NCBI GenBank assembly: GCA_021234155.1
Contig: JAJEKV010000030.1
Coordinates: forward strand, 5,066,050-5,130,049
DNA: 64,000 nucleotides
Reading direction: 5' to 3'
From: Isoetes taiwanensis
Lineage: Eukaryota; Streptophyta; Lycopodiopsida; Isoetales; Isoetaceae
Shown here: piece by piece, positions 36,698-48,674 of the stretch
Numbering within the stretch: position 1 is the first letter of the stretch
How the letters are laid out: the number at the start of each line of letters is the position of its first letter
Notes under the pieces: generated by a model
Seen by the model: only the letters and a program-made list of their open reading frames with translations
Told to the model about the DNA's origin: nothing
Databases searched by the model: none
Position numbers and translations under genes: made by a program

Positions 36698-36723
36698 TCT
36701 ATTCTATTCTATTCTATTCTTCT
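36698..36723 (+). repeat. TATTC microsatellite
   Basis: About five copies of TATTC, upstream of the trihelix-like unit. Confidence 0.9.
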
Positions 36724-36752
36724 ACATCACCTTATTCAACACCTGCATAGAT

Positions 36753-37586
36753 TTGACAGCTTCATTAGAGATTAAACCTCAGCTGAAAAGACAACGACCC
36801 CTAGCAAACAATGAAACACTTCCTCCTAGCAAACGAACTTCAAAGGGAGATAAGGATAAAGTAGAGGGTGCTTTTAGTAAGAGACCTACAAAGGGAGAAA
36901 AGGAAAATGTAGATGGTGTTGATAAGTATATAAGATGGAAAGATTTAAGTGGACCGCTTCCTTGATCTATATCTGAGGAAAAATGCATGATGGATTCTTG
37001 AAACCATCCAAGCAAGGTATGAACGTTTGGATTTCAGTTTGGACAAAGCTTGTATCGACATCTGAGAGACTTTGATAAGGACCATGAAGAATGTAGGAAG
37101 AAGAAGAAAGCCTTATACAATGAATACAAAGAAGTGAAAGCACATAAGAATGTTTCGGAGAATGATAAGGCTGATGGATCTCAATGGTACCTTTTGATCG
37201 ATGAGTATATGGGAAGCAGAGCAATGTTTGCAAAAGCGTTACATAGTGCGACTATTCACGAAACTTTGATGATCACGGATGTTCAAGTTGATGAGAAGCC
37301 AAATGTGAACAATGAGAAAAGTATTGGAGACAAAAAAGAATGCATTGGTGCAGGTTAGGGAAAAAGGAAGACAGGATTTCCTTCAGCAAATGGCGATTTG
37401 GGAGGGGAAAGGGGTTGAAGCTCTAAAAAAATTGCAAGCATCTATCACAAAACTAGTCAAGAAATTTAGGCCCATGAAGTTGAGGGAAGTCTACAAGTAC
37501 TAGACATTATCTTTGTTTGTACTCAATTTTTTATATCAATAAAAAGCGAAGAACCTTACCTTCAAAAAAAAAAAAAAAAAAAAAAA
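36753..37586 (+). pseudogene. Trihelix (Myb/SANT-like) coding unit with poly(A), probable retrocopy
   Basis: Four frame-shifted segments form one gene-like order. The first (36753-36965) is lysine-rich and ends DKYIRWKDL. The second (36980-37070) reads KMHDGFLKPSKQGMNVW in another frame. The third (37050-37358) has KDHEECRKKKKALYNEYKEV then GSQWYLLIDEYMGSR. The fourth (37312-37503) is a lysine-rich helix ending REVYKY and a stop. The pattern of a tryptophan-start helix, L(R)..MH..FLKPS.QG.NVW, HEQC+KK...L...YK.VK and W.L.DE.MG.R matches trihelix (Myb_DNA-bind_4-like) proteins. A polyadenylation-type signal (CAATAAAAAG, about 37538) is followed by 23 A residues (37564-37586), as in a retroposed transcript. 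No introns are visible in the coding part. At least three frameshifts make it non-functional. Confidence 0.55.
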
Positions 37587-40500
37587 GGCCATGCTATTGA
37601 GTCGATTTAAATATTATGATCTCTTTTATATGATTTGAACACTAACTTAACTATCACATAGTTGACCACCTATTTACTTAAGTCTTATGAAAGATGTTTC
37701 AACTTTTTTTGCTATGCTCTAAATCATCTTTCGAGTTTTCAATTTATTCTTTGATATCTATAAGGTATTATCATATTTCAAATATGTCAAACTATTGTGG
37801 CTCCAGAGTTCTTACTTAATGCTCTACATTATTAGTAGAGCACTACATTGTTAGTTGTAAATCTGCCTTTGTCACTCAACTGTCTTTGAATTCTATTTCA
37901 ATCAATTGTTATAATTTTCTACGTACATGCTTGGATATGCTAATTTAGGTTGGTGTTCTTTTTCGGTTCCGTCAATCAAGTCCTTTGTTTTCCTTCTTTA
38001 TAGATTATTTACCATCTTCTAATATGGGACACGGCTCTAAACTTGTTATTTTCTTTGTCAAGCCTAATAAAAGCGCTCTGTCACAATAAAGGAACAAAGA
38101 AAGCACTACATTCTAACTGGTTAGACCCTGCAATGGAATTTGTCTTGAAATTTTTGCCACTGCCATTTTATGATGCTATTGAATTCGGCACCAAGATGCA
38201 TTCAAAAAAATCGATCAAAATTCAGATCTTATGATAGGAAGGAAGGAAGGAAGGGCTTCTGCATCATGGTGCGAAACTTCTTCAAGCTTACAAGATATGG
38301 CTAAGGTATAAAAAGAAGTGAAGGAAGGAAGGAAGCATCCTATCTTGGCCGGTGATGAAAGCCTATTTTGATGGCAAACCTTTCAACATTTCGTTTTATG
38401 GATTGGGTCTCGTCAATGGAAGTTTTTCTTTAGATATTTGTATTGCATTAATCCATGATATCTACGCAACTTGAACTTCTCTTGAGTTGCGGCTTATCTC
38501 CCACCCAATCGGTCTCAATTTTCATCGATCCACACTTGTCATGGTTGAGTCTACATAGAGCATGAACTAAATTCAAGCTTTTGATCTCTCTCTCTGCCTT
38601 CTAAATTAAGTTGAAATAAATGGCCAAAAGGTTTTTCCTTCTGTACCCTTGCAACTACACTTGTAAATTATTACTAGCTTGTCAAGAGAGATTTCCAATT
38701 CCAGTTGAAAGCATAAGAAGGGGTTTCCATCTAGAATCTTACTCTAAGGAAAAGCTACAACAAGAACACTTCCTGCTACGGTGGCAGTTATGCACATACC
38801 ATTTTCTTCATGTTACTATTGTTGGCTTAGATATGCATTTAGTGGTCAAAATTTATAGTTCAATTCATTCAACTTTCTTGGATATGCAGTTTAGGTTAGT
38901 GTTCTTTCGGTTCTGTTCAATCAAGTTCTTTATAGTTCATGACTGAGTACTGCCATGATTGAACTGACATATCACACGTGTGGTGGATCAAGTTAATACT
39001 GTTCAATTGATTGTTAAAAGCTTTTGATATTTAGCAGTGAAATTGTAGCACATAATAAATAATGAGTTATATTGGATTCATTTCTATTGGAAATGGGCAC
39101 ATTAGGATTGTGAAAGGTTCTACTTCAAATGACCATCCTTGTGCCTCTTCAGTATTACTTTTGATAACACAAGCAGAAGAATGGCATATTCCTAAAGATT
39201 ATATAATATAGAAGACTTGATGTTCACTTCAATATACTCAACCATAGTCTCATTTAGACTCTAGTTGCTAATAACGTTATCTCACATAACAAAAAGCAGG
39301 TAGCACAAGTATTGTGACAATTCAAAGACATAATTTTTATTATTCCTTAAGGGTCACTTAATCTACTTCAGGTCAAACCTAGAGCCATATCCTTCTAAAA
39401 GTATTTCCAAGAGTCCTAAATGTACTGAAATGAACTTTTTCTTGTACCTTTCGTCCTTCCTCCTCTTATGTCATTTGGCTTTCCAATGAGGCTGCAATTT
39501 CATGTGTAGCATTCTAAATGCATATTCCATGCAAGTAGACCTAGAAACTGAAGTGAAGTTTTCCATTCGACAATTTGGAAGATTTGGACTAGCAAATTTA
39601 AATATTTAAAATCTCAACATAAACATCTGGGGTGCTTTTTACCAAAATCTCCATCTTAGGAGACGAATCGCTTAGAATGCTAGGCTCCTTTGGAATTTGT
39701 CATCACACATCAAATTTTGTACCTGTAGACTAACACGTTGGCATTGACTCGAAAAGCAAATGAAATTCCTCTTTATTTAAGTTTGGTCCATATGACCTCT
39801 CATTTAAAAGTAACAAGGTGCTACGCACGGATGGTTGCCCTCCATGGCCGGAGGGTGAAGTGGCTTAAATCATACTTGAAAGTCATGTTTTTACAATCAA
39901 TCAAAATTGCTATTCAATAGAGTACTTGATACATGACTTTATGAGGATTGGCTGAAAGAGATCTTTGGTGCTCGGCATGGAACAAGGATGGTAGAAGCAT
40001 AAGGACAAGTGTAATAGAGGAGAGAATGGAAATACATGTTTTGCTTTGCATAGAAGCGAGAGAACTCCTTGAAGATGTCAATCGATTTTTGTCCTGAGGG
40101 GCTTCAAACATCCGAGGAGGCGGGTTTTGTAGAGGAATAAAACATTGGCCTTCATAAGAGAAAGTAAAACCCAATGATTGCGGACTCGAAATGCAAGATC
40201 TAGAGCAACGCATGTACCAAGAATCCCCGTATCCATAGCTCAATGAAGATCTCTCTCTCCCTCTCCCTCCCTCACTCCCTCTCCCTACGTTGCGTTGTGT
40301 GGTCTTGATGAAGGAGTTATATGGGTGATGATTATGGGTGTTTTGTTTATCGTGCTTTGTTTTAATGGTTTTGTTTCAATTAATGCTTGATTTGAATTTT
40401 AGGATTTGGAGTTTGCAGACGATGAGTGCATGATTTGGAGTTTGCAGACGATGAGTGCATGAAGTGAGGCATATTTACATTTATTGTGTCACGTGAATGA

Positions 40501-40718
40501 AGAACCATGTGGAATAGATAGTGGTATTGTCGGATCCTTAGAAACAAACGAAATGATGTATGAGATATGGAAATAGATAGAAAAAGGGGGATGCAAAAGA
40601 ACCTAAAACGTCAATTGTTTTGCATGTCATTTTTTGTTCGGGATATCGGGATATGAAGGAAGAACTTCGATATTATGATTTAAAGAAGGTTGCTAAGAAT
40701 TTAGTAACATGAAATACA
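37587..40718. other. AT-rich stretch, no gene seen
   Basis: GGAA microsatellite runs occur at about 38237-38254 and 38323-38336, and a CT/CCCT-rich run at about 40247-40285. A unit of about 30 bases (GATTTGGAGTTTGCAGACGA...) is tandemly duplicated at 40402-40461. No recognisable coding sequence. Confidence 0.5.
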
Positions 40719-40754
40719 TGGAAGTTGCAAGCAAAGTAAAGCTACTCAATTATA

Positions 40755-40755
<1 letters not shown>

Positions 40756-40789
<34 letters not shown>
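40756..40789 (+). repeat. 34-base poly(A) run
   Basis: Followed directly by ACTAGCAAAATGGCACAACA, which resembles the sequence after the A run at 1240-1263. Confidence 0.9.
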
Positions 40790-40791
<2 letters not shown>

Positions 40792-40884
40792 AGCAAAATG
40801 GCACAACAGGGAGGCTTAAGGGTTTTAGGCGGTGGATGTAGTTTTGCATTTGAACAAGTTAAATTGTTGAGGAAAATATATACC

Positions 40885-41998
40885 AAATATAATAGAATAG
40901 AATAGAATAGTTTTTTTAACGTCCACGAGGAGACCAATAGGTCATGGGACCCATACAATGGGCTAGTACAATCATTACTACTAGGATTAAAAACCCCGCC
41001 TCGAAAGGTTTTCAAGGGAAAAACCTTTGCAGTAATGATGATACTAGACAAGCGGAGATAATGACTACTTTTGAGGGCTCGGTAATTGCGAGATGTTTAT
41101 CTAGAACCTCAAGTATGTATAATGCCAAGTCATGCACGAGATGGTGCTCACGAGAAGTTGTGGAAGCGTGGAATGGAATGCTAAGGTCAAAAATGATTCG
41201 GACTATCTCAAAAGCGGGGGCAACTTTCGAGGAAAGAGTATGGCTTTCATCTTCAATAACACATGGCGGCAACAGGCACATAGTCTCACTTCATGCGGCA
41301 ATAGCGGCCACTCCATCTACATCTCAATCCCCAGCTGTGTGGGACCCGTGCGAATTGATGCAATAGCTACAAGCTTGTTCTGGATAATGAAAGCAAGCAA
41401 ATAAGCTTGGGGCCACAGTGCCAAGGTGGGATTATGTGTGCATGATAATGACCGGTTTTCACTTGGGCCAAAGTAAGCTGCGTCCCATATCTTTTGAAAA
41501 AAGCGACCATTGAGATATTGTTGCAAAAGCTTCGGGGATCGAACCGGCAAGCATCAAGCGATTACTCGCAGTTGCATTGCATAAACCGCAAACCATGTAG
41601 TGCAATGCTCTTTCCAACATCGTTTCAAACGCGAGGAGATTCACCATGGCAAGTGCAAAACGGGATACCTAACATCATCCATGTGGTGCCTTGCGGATAT
41701 AGTGGAGATGGCTTCATGGCGAGAATGTTGAAGAGGCCAAAACACATCTCTTGTAAAAGAATAGCATAGGGCACCGTTGTTTTAACTCCGAGGCTGTAAG
41801 TGAGAAAGGACTTTTGCACCCTCACCCTCAAGCTCTCCCAAGCACTAGCACTAATGGCGGGCCCCCCACACTTGAACCATACTGATGGAAATAGGCTCTA
41901 CCAAAGCCCGAAACAAGTGGGCTTTCCATGGCCAATCATGAATTTCTGCGAGAAAACAATTGTTTTGCAAATTATAGGAAGAGTCAAAGTAGGCATCT
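40885..41998 (-). mobile_element. 5'-truncated copy of the 1.3-5.7 kb LINE family
   Basis: The minus-strand 3' end carries GGGTCCCATGACC.ATTGGTCTCC.CGTGGACG.TAAA, matching 5629-5668. It is tailed by AATAG-type (TATTC on the minus strand) repeats at 40887-40911. Upstream on the minus strand are pieces of the post-RT region (a VQVWGA block near 41860 and derived sequence down to 41010) in shifting frames. The EN and most of the RT are missing, the usual result of incomplete target-primed reverse transcription. Confidence 0.75.
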
Positions 41999-42403
41999 AG
42001 ACATTAAAAGCTAGATTAAAACCATTAAATATGTTAGCCATTAAATGAAATATCCATTTACAATAGGCAAACAAAAGGTTATGTTTTTTTTTTTTTATAG
42101 AGAAATTGCGTACAAGAGGAGACTTTAGATAATCTACGTTAAATATTGATTAGAAGTGGAAGTTGCAAGCAAAGTCTGACTATTTAAAAATGCAAAGGCA
42201 TGTCTTTTGTTGCTCAATAGTTATGGGTCGGGTTCTGAGCCTAGGCCCTGTCGAAGGCAATGATTTGGAGTTCGTGATTGAGCTTGAATGTGTATTTACC
42301 CTGGCTCTTCAGTACGCATTCACAATGATCAAGGATCTGCCTTCATTGTAGCTAATGCGCCTCCTATTGGATAACTAAGAAATTTGTCAAGCAATGCTCC
42401 TAC

Positions 42404-42563
42404 CACTGTGACATGTAGCGTCTGGATGCAATGTCGATGTCGCCGAACATTGTTAACTCTTCCAAGATGTCACAGAGACTGTCCGACACTACCTTGTTGC
42501 AAGCATTGCACGTCTTCACGACCTTGTTGTCATCAGTTATATTCAATCTCAATGTGCTGAGAC
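42404..42563 (-). CDS. Possible internal exon, family not recognised
   Basis: A 160-base segment bounded by TGTGCAG and GTAGGA reads open for 53 codons: LRLNITDDNKVVKTCNACNK then LCDILEELTMFGDIDIASRR. It looks like coding sequence and contains a CxxC pair, but I cannot name a family. No partner exons were identified. Confidence 0.3.
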
Positions 42564-44912
42564 CTGCACATGCAAGAATGTTTGATTAGTAGAAATCTAT
42601 ATAAGAGAAGGTGACAAGCAAGGACAATTTTTGGCTTAGGTTTAGCAGCAAAACCTATGTTTTGATATTGTCTAACGTGTGCATTTAAAGTAGGATGAAG
42701 TGCAAGCAAGTTCTGTCATAGCTGAAGATGGCCACTTCTGCTAATGGCCGTTTGTAAGATTGCATACTTGTGTATGTAGAATGAAAGACAGCCAAGTTAT
42801 TTACAGTAAACTTGTACGCTGATTTGTGGAATTTAAGACATGATCTCAAGTAAATGTTGTCTTATGATTCCAAGAAGAGTAAAATAGTTTTATTCTTATT
42901 GGCATCAGGGCCTTCCCCAGCTAGATCTTCATTAGCTAATTTGTACAGAAAACACAGGCATAATTAGGTTGTTCATTTGAATGGCTAAAGAACTTTTATT
43001 TTGAACTGGTTGGAGTAAAGCATAGACTTCTACTATGGATTGCCCTAATAAATCATAAGCAAGGAAAAAACACTATCCTAGAAGTCCAACAGAGCCCATT
43101 GGCAAAAAGACAATTGAATCTCACTTTTTCTTGGACATGAGTGGCATGAAAATTTTATAGGGCTCTTTTATTTTAACACCTTGGATCTATCCAAATCTTT
43201 TAGATAAGAAAATGGCCCTTCATCCTACCTTCTCCATTCGTCCATCCAAATGTTTGGATGATGAACACGAAGAAGAAGATTAGGTGCACTTGACATACAT
43301 GATAATCTAAAATTTTAGCTAGGCCCGATAAAAAAGCTTCGAAACATCAATATCCTTAAAACATTCTTGGATGGTTAAGCCTTGTGATATAGTGAGATGC
43401 TTTCAGTTTCTCCAAACCATGGAGGACAGATTTAGACAGGTCTAAGACAATCTTGATTGATAGCATAGATTATCTACACGAATTCTGCCTATTAGTATCT
43501 ATTCATAGTTGGGCACTTATCCTTTATGATTTTGTAATCTTGGATAAACTCATGGTGAAGTACGGTTTCAGGTTCATCACTTGCCACCTTCAAAAACTTG
43601 TCCAGAACTTTTCTGGGGCCATTATCCACTGACATTTCAGAGGTATAAGTAAGATGTTCCAACGTACCTACTTTCCCACATCCAAATAGCTTTATATTAG
43701 TATAATTTTATATCTTACCACAATTGGTGCCTAGGACATATAACTTCTCCAGTCCTAAATGATGGTCCACACCTCGTAAAGCTGAATCAACATACAAGTT
43801 TTATCAATTGCAACTTCAGACTTCTTCCTTTAAACACATGCAGACCCAAAGGAATTTTCCCTATTCATAACATCATTGGACGATAAAAATACATTCTATT
43901 CCATTGTTTCTTAACAAGACTATTTTATCTGATATATAAATAGCAAAATGATATTATAAGTGCTTAATTGTGCTCTTGCATATAAGGATGCTTTCTGTTG
44001 GTAAGCAAAGAACAACTTGCTTGCTTGCTGTGCATGTGCTTATCAGAAGGAAGCAAAACCAATCTCAACTGACCATTATGGTGGTCCATTAGCTATGTCT
44101 ATCAAGCTAATGGCCTACACACTCCCTTTCTTTGCTTCTAATAAATGCCTATTTCAATACATTTGTTGAGTTACCGCCCTGCTCAATTTGCTCAATAGTG
44201 GCATCAAAGTTTGCCCCCTTTTAAGCTTGAAATATATATATTGCTTCAACCAATCTTTCTTCGGCCTGTAGATAATGTCGAAATGACAGATTGCCTCAAA
44301 ACCTGTAAACCATATTTTACTAAATAGTTGCATTAATCAACTACTTTCAACCTCTGCATGATTCTCCTCCTATGGTTCGACAAATCAAATTACTATAAAC
44401 CAAGGTCCCACAAATCAAATCACTATAAACTAATTTTTGACCAGCACATGATTATTTTCTTCCATTCTAAGTTGTCAATATTTTACTTCTTATATATCCC
44501 TTGCATTGCCTTATATTCGGAGTCAACATGTATCTTAATACTACATAAGAAAGGAATATCAGCGTCTCCAGGTCTCCATGAGTCGGCAAGCAGTCAACAT
44601 GACTCGGTAAAGATTTTACTTACCTCTCATGGCAAGGGTCGATTCTAATGAAGTTGCCAATTCATGAACCCTATTGAAATTTTCTTCCTTCTTAGTTTCA
44701 AGGCATAGTCATTGTTTCTTAATAGCTTACAATCTATATATTTGAAAGTTGTTCACTTGATAAATGCAAAAGGTGTTGATATATTGTACGAGCCATTTAA
44801 CAATTGATGGCTTTATTTATGTTTATAGCAAAATGAATTCAACAAAAATGAGGATCTTGTTCTAGTCTTCGCATTGCATCATGGTATAGTGCTAGGGTAG
44901 CATGAATTCCTT
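42564..44912. other. AT-rich stretch, unassigned
   Basis: Nothing recognisable beyond chance ORFs. It is flanked on both sides by minus-strand exon-like segments, so part of it could be intronic. Confidence 0.4.
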
Positions 44913-45199
44913 CTACATTAATTCGAGAAGATAAACCTTACCATTTCGCCAGTGATCCATTCCATAGCTACCTCCAACTGGTTTCCCAAAACCAAAATCA
45001 ACATCATATACTAAATGCCTATGGGATCCAGCAGTAACAGTAAAATCTGCATTATTCCAATCTACCCATTCTATGTTTTCTTCATAAAAATCTTCAAAAA
45101 TATTGAGGGTTCCTTGCAAAAGATGAAGAGAAATATTTTTTATTGTTTCATGGACCACATGGCTTGCAAAAGGCAATCCTTTTGCATCTAGTTCCCCTA
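44913..45199 (-). pseudogene. BAHD acyltransferase C-terminal exon fragment
   Basis: BAHD enzymes move acyl groups from CoA thioesters to alcohols or amines in plant specialised metabolism. The minus-strand segment begins after an ACTACAG acceptor, reads VGELDAKGLPFASHVVHETI, and later NNADFTVTAGSHRHLVYDVD leading directly into DFGFGKPV. The latter is the structural DFGWG motif of the family, here with phenylalanine for tryptophan. GGSYGMDHWRNGKVYLLE follows, then a stop. The usual length is about 430-460 residues; this covers roughly the last quarter and stops early relative to the family. The catalytic HxxxD motif would lie upstream and I did not find it within 1.5 kb. Confidence 0.7.
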
Positions 45200-45767
45200 C
45201 TGTAGTGTTAGTAGTAGTAAATCACGTTGCATTTCTAAAATAATTCACATGCAAACACGGTAGCTGCGACATTGCAAATGCAATGTGAACCAAGAAAATG
45301 CTTTTATTAAGTATACTAGCACCTTATGTCAGACAACATTCTTTAAATAATACATGCTATTTGGAAAAGAAGATGGGATATCTATAAACATAGCAGCATT
45401 GTTCATGCTAGCAAAAAACCATATTAGAAAGTATTATTCTCTAGTGTGCCGGCAAAGATTAAATTTTTCTCTCGATCCCACAATTAATACACCTTTGCAA
45501 TACATGGCTTGTTGTGGCGGTGCCACTTGGCGAATCATCTTCAAGAAAAAAAATCCGGCCAGCGTGGAATAGACATATCATAACTAATTGGTTGACACTA
45601 ACTATTACATGCACTCAAGTTTGAAGCACCACGCTATATTCCTCCGAACGTTCATGAGTAAAAATGGCATGGAAAATCCAAGGCTTAACAAGGACTGATG
45701 TCGCTCAAAAGTTTTCAAGGCCTCTATTTGTTCAATTTATGTTGGCAGGTTTCTAAAAAGTCCTTTC

Positions 45768-45832
45768 AAGGGCATGGTGCGGTTGGAGTTAGAATTTGAA
45801 CCCTACTGGTAGTACCATTGAGCTACCAAGAA
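45768..45832 (-). mobile_element. tRNA-derived SINE-like head
   Basis: On the minus strand TTGGTAGCTCAATGGTACTA resembles a Pol III A box, and GGGTTCAAATTCT, about 12 bases later, resembles a B box. The spacing is too short for a tRNA gene but could belong to a decayed SINE. No 3' tail is defined. Confidence 0.35.
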
Positions 45833-47069
45833 AACAACGCAGAGATAATTCAATCCCATGTGCACTCAAAGACTTTTTCCTTGAGACCGACCTATGACCA
45901 ATGCATGAAGTGTTGGATAGCCGGAGCTTTCTCCAAAACCTCACAATACACCCTAACCTCTATTATGTGTAAAGGGGTAATGATAACACCCCTTTCCCTT
46001 CGCCCGAGCTATTCTTTCCAACTTCGACTAAAATGCATGTGAAAAAGGCGATGGAGTTTAATCTTCTTGAATTTGGAAGACCCATCAATCAATCTTTGCC
46101 AAATGCTTATGTGCAAGCATGGATTGTGATAAATCTATAAAGTTTTAATCTCTTGTTACGCTACTCCTTTGTAAGTGTGCATTGGGAACAATCGATTCGT
46201 TGATGCTAAATATTTTGCATACTCTTTCTCATTATTACGTTTTCTGAGCTTTTATCGCTTCCCTAACTAAATAGCCTTGTACATACATGGTGGAAAATGA
46301 GATACAATGGTGAGCATGAACAATCTAAGATCTAGGAATCAAGTGAAGAGAGAATATGAAAATATACTAACATCCCCGATGACTAGCATGGCTTGAAACA
46401 ATGAAGCGAAAAGCAATCACGAAACATTCCCCGGGGACTAAAAAAGATAGAACATGTAAGATCGCTTCATGTGAGTGGGCCGAAGTAAATTGATCTTCGG
46501 TGCTTTTGTAATCCATCAGCAACTTGATCCTTAGTAGAGAATAAAAAAGCGAAAGATACCCGGTAACCAATTGTTCCCTGATAAAGCGAGGGTTTGATAA
46601 CAAGGGGCTTGATAGAAGATGCATCTTATGATCTTTAGCATGTGAAATAACACCACTATTATCTGATGGCTGGTTTGGTCAAAACTCCTAAGTCCTCATA
46701 AAGATGGACTAACCATCTTAATTCTTGAACTGTAGTTACCAAAGCCTTGATTTACCTTGATTAGTATTAATGCTTGATGGTATTAGTTTTTGTTTCTTTG
46801 AGTCCCAAATAAAGGGAATGAAATACAACTTGTTAGGCACGTCCTATAATAAAGATCAGTGGAAGACATGTCAGAGGTCTGAAAAAAAGGTTAAATTTGG
46901 TGACAGTGTTGGCTTTACACCTCTGGAAGCAAGTATATCTTCGACAGTCCTGTAAATCAAACACATGCATAGCAATACGAAATGTATGCAATGGTCATGT
47001 ATAGAAAGAAAAGAGCATGTTGTTATCTAAATTTCATTATCTAGTTACAAGGTGCGAAAGAAAATTATT
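45833..47069. other. No gene recognised
   Basis: Short ORFs only; nothing that I can assign. Confidence 0.4.
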
Positions 47070-47240
47070 CTACAGGTTTTCCTCATGATGAGAAGCATCA
47101 ACAGCATGAAAAACATTCCTGGTCTCATTCTGTGCTCCAAATATAGCACCTTCTAAGACACATGTCAATAGCAACAGAAATTGTTTGAAGGAATCGTTTG
47201 GATGACCAGGGGCATTTACATCCGCGAGAACTCTGACACA
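47070..47240 (-). CDS. Possible exon of the membrane-protein gene at 48.1-48.7 kb
   Basis: The minus-strand frame reads RVLADVNAPGHPNDSFKQFL, then LLTCVLEGAIFGAQNETRN and a stop near 47070. It is coding-like in composition and lies downstream of the membrane-protein exons on the same strand. I cannot assign it to a domain. Confidence 0.3.
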   Translation of the reverse strand, partial: CVRVLADVNAPGHPNDSFKQFLLLLTCVLEGAIFGAQNETRNVFHAVDASHHEENL

Positions 47241-48057
47241 CAAAATAAAGTTATAAGTTACTTGCCAAATAAACAGGGATGTATTCAATTTAACCATCAA
47301 TCATGGCTGCTGGATTGGAAGATGAATGCCTAGGTACTGAAAATAGAAAAGTAAGATGGCATAACCATCACAAAAAACAGGAAAAGAAAATAGAACGTGC
47401 TAATTGACAAGACAAGGGTCTAAGCACAATGGTGGGGGACACTTTTTATGTCGGCGACACATGGTGCTTGTGCTATGCTTTAAAAACTATTTTCTTTGTA
47501 TTTTGAAAAAAAAGTTTATTTTATTTTTTTGATATTTTTCTCTAACACGCATTTATGTTTCGCCTCAGAATATAAAATTTCAGACCAAAAGGACTTCTAA
47601 AAAAAGGGATAAAAATAAAAAAGATTTATTAGGGGTCTTTGGTGCTATGCTTGGATTTGATTTGAAAATGCCCCCCACGTCGTTTTACCCACAAAGGGAT
47701 ATGAAAAGAATGATGAGGCGGAAAGAAGCCAAGTCTAGCATGATTATGAAGAAATTGAATATGGAACCTATTACCGGCTTATCTATTGCATTGCTAAAAG
47801 CAAAATTGTTAACGAGGAAGCATTTTGAGGAAAACAAAAAGTATTTACCTTGGAGCAAAATACTGCATCAAAGGTAAAAGGTGCCATGAATCTCTGTGCC
47901 AAAGCATGATGCAAGAACTCTAATCATTTTGGCAAATTTGGATGAGTCCATTTAAACAATTTTCAGCTCCACATACCACTGAAACTTTGTAGTGATTATG
48001 CCTGCATGTAGGGCTATGGCGGGAGCCTCTATGGACCTACAAAGCTATAAAATATAC

Positions 48058-48275
48058 CGTTTCCTAGCAGCTTGCGCCTTGCCTGCAACTTGCTTTGTAT
48101 GCCACTACGAAATGTCCCAAGGCAAAGACCATAGATGACAAGAACAAAAGTGGTATTCCCCACATGTGCTTCAGATGTCTAAGGATTGGACTAAATATAT
48201 CAACTGGTTCAGTTGTCAAAATGCCAAAGATGCACCCTTTAAGGACAAGAATCGCCACAGAGGCCAGTCCACTGA
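48058..48275 (-). pseudogene. Membrane-protein exon (two hydrophobic segments)
   Basis: After a TGTAG acceptor the frame reads SGLASVAILVLKGCIFGIL (hydrophobic) and later MWGIPLLFLSSMVFALGHFV then VAYKASC (a second membrane segment ending in a basic cytosolic stretch). Near the 3' end an RARRKLL-like continuation is reached only by a frame change. I loosely associate the 'GHxVxAYKxSCRxRRKLL' texture with a plant family of membrane-anchored alpha/beta-hydrolase-like proteins, from memory only. The apparent frameshift, with an in-frame stop at 48064, suggests decay. Confidence 0.4.
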
Positions 48276-48547
48276 CTACAGGAGTTGCCAAATACGCGCC
48301 ATATCAGAATCTAGGAATTCCACAGGCAGCATATGCACTTGCAAAGGGTGTTAAGGTATGTGATTATTTCTCATCCTTTTTATCAGAAAGAAAGAGGATG
48401 TGGAGTAGAACTTACAGATTATAATGAATTATCTGACTAAAGATAGTAGAAGGATATCAATAAGGGATGTCCTGAAGCTATAGATGGTCCAGTCGATTTT
48501 AAAAGAGAAGCAAGAGGTACATCAAGTAAATGTAGAGAGCAGCTTAC

Positions 48548-48674
48548 ATGAAAGACCAACATCTGCAACTGCAACTGGCGTTGGAGCCGATGAGATGATT
48601 AACGAGCCTAGCTGAATCACCATGAAAAATATGGTCCTTACTGCTCTTCTCAGAGTTGCAAGGGTTCCTCTTCG
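48548..48674 (-). pseudogene. Membrane-protein exon interrupted by the TRIM
   Basis: The frame reads RRGTLATLRRAVRTIFFMV then IQLGSLIISSAPTPVAVADV and ends at a GTAAGC donor (48547). It encodes a basic stretch and one membrane segment. Its upstream side is cut at 48674/48675 by the TRIM element; sequence beyond the TRIM (from 49135) may continue the exon. It probably belongs with 48058-48275. Confidence 0.4.

Noticed and set aside
48064-48291. ATPVVSG motif resembling the catalytic serine block of subtilases
   Set aside because: The expected GTSM before ATP is absent (the codon is TTG, and an in-frame stop lies just upstream). The continuation is two hydrophobic segments, unlike a protease domain.
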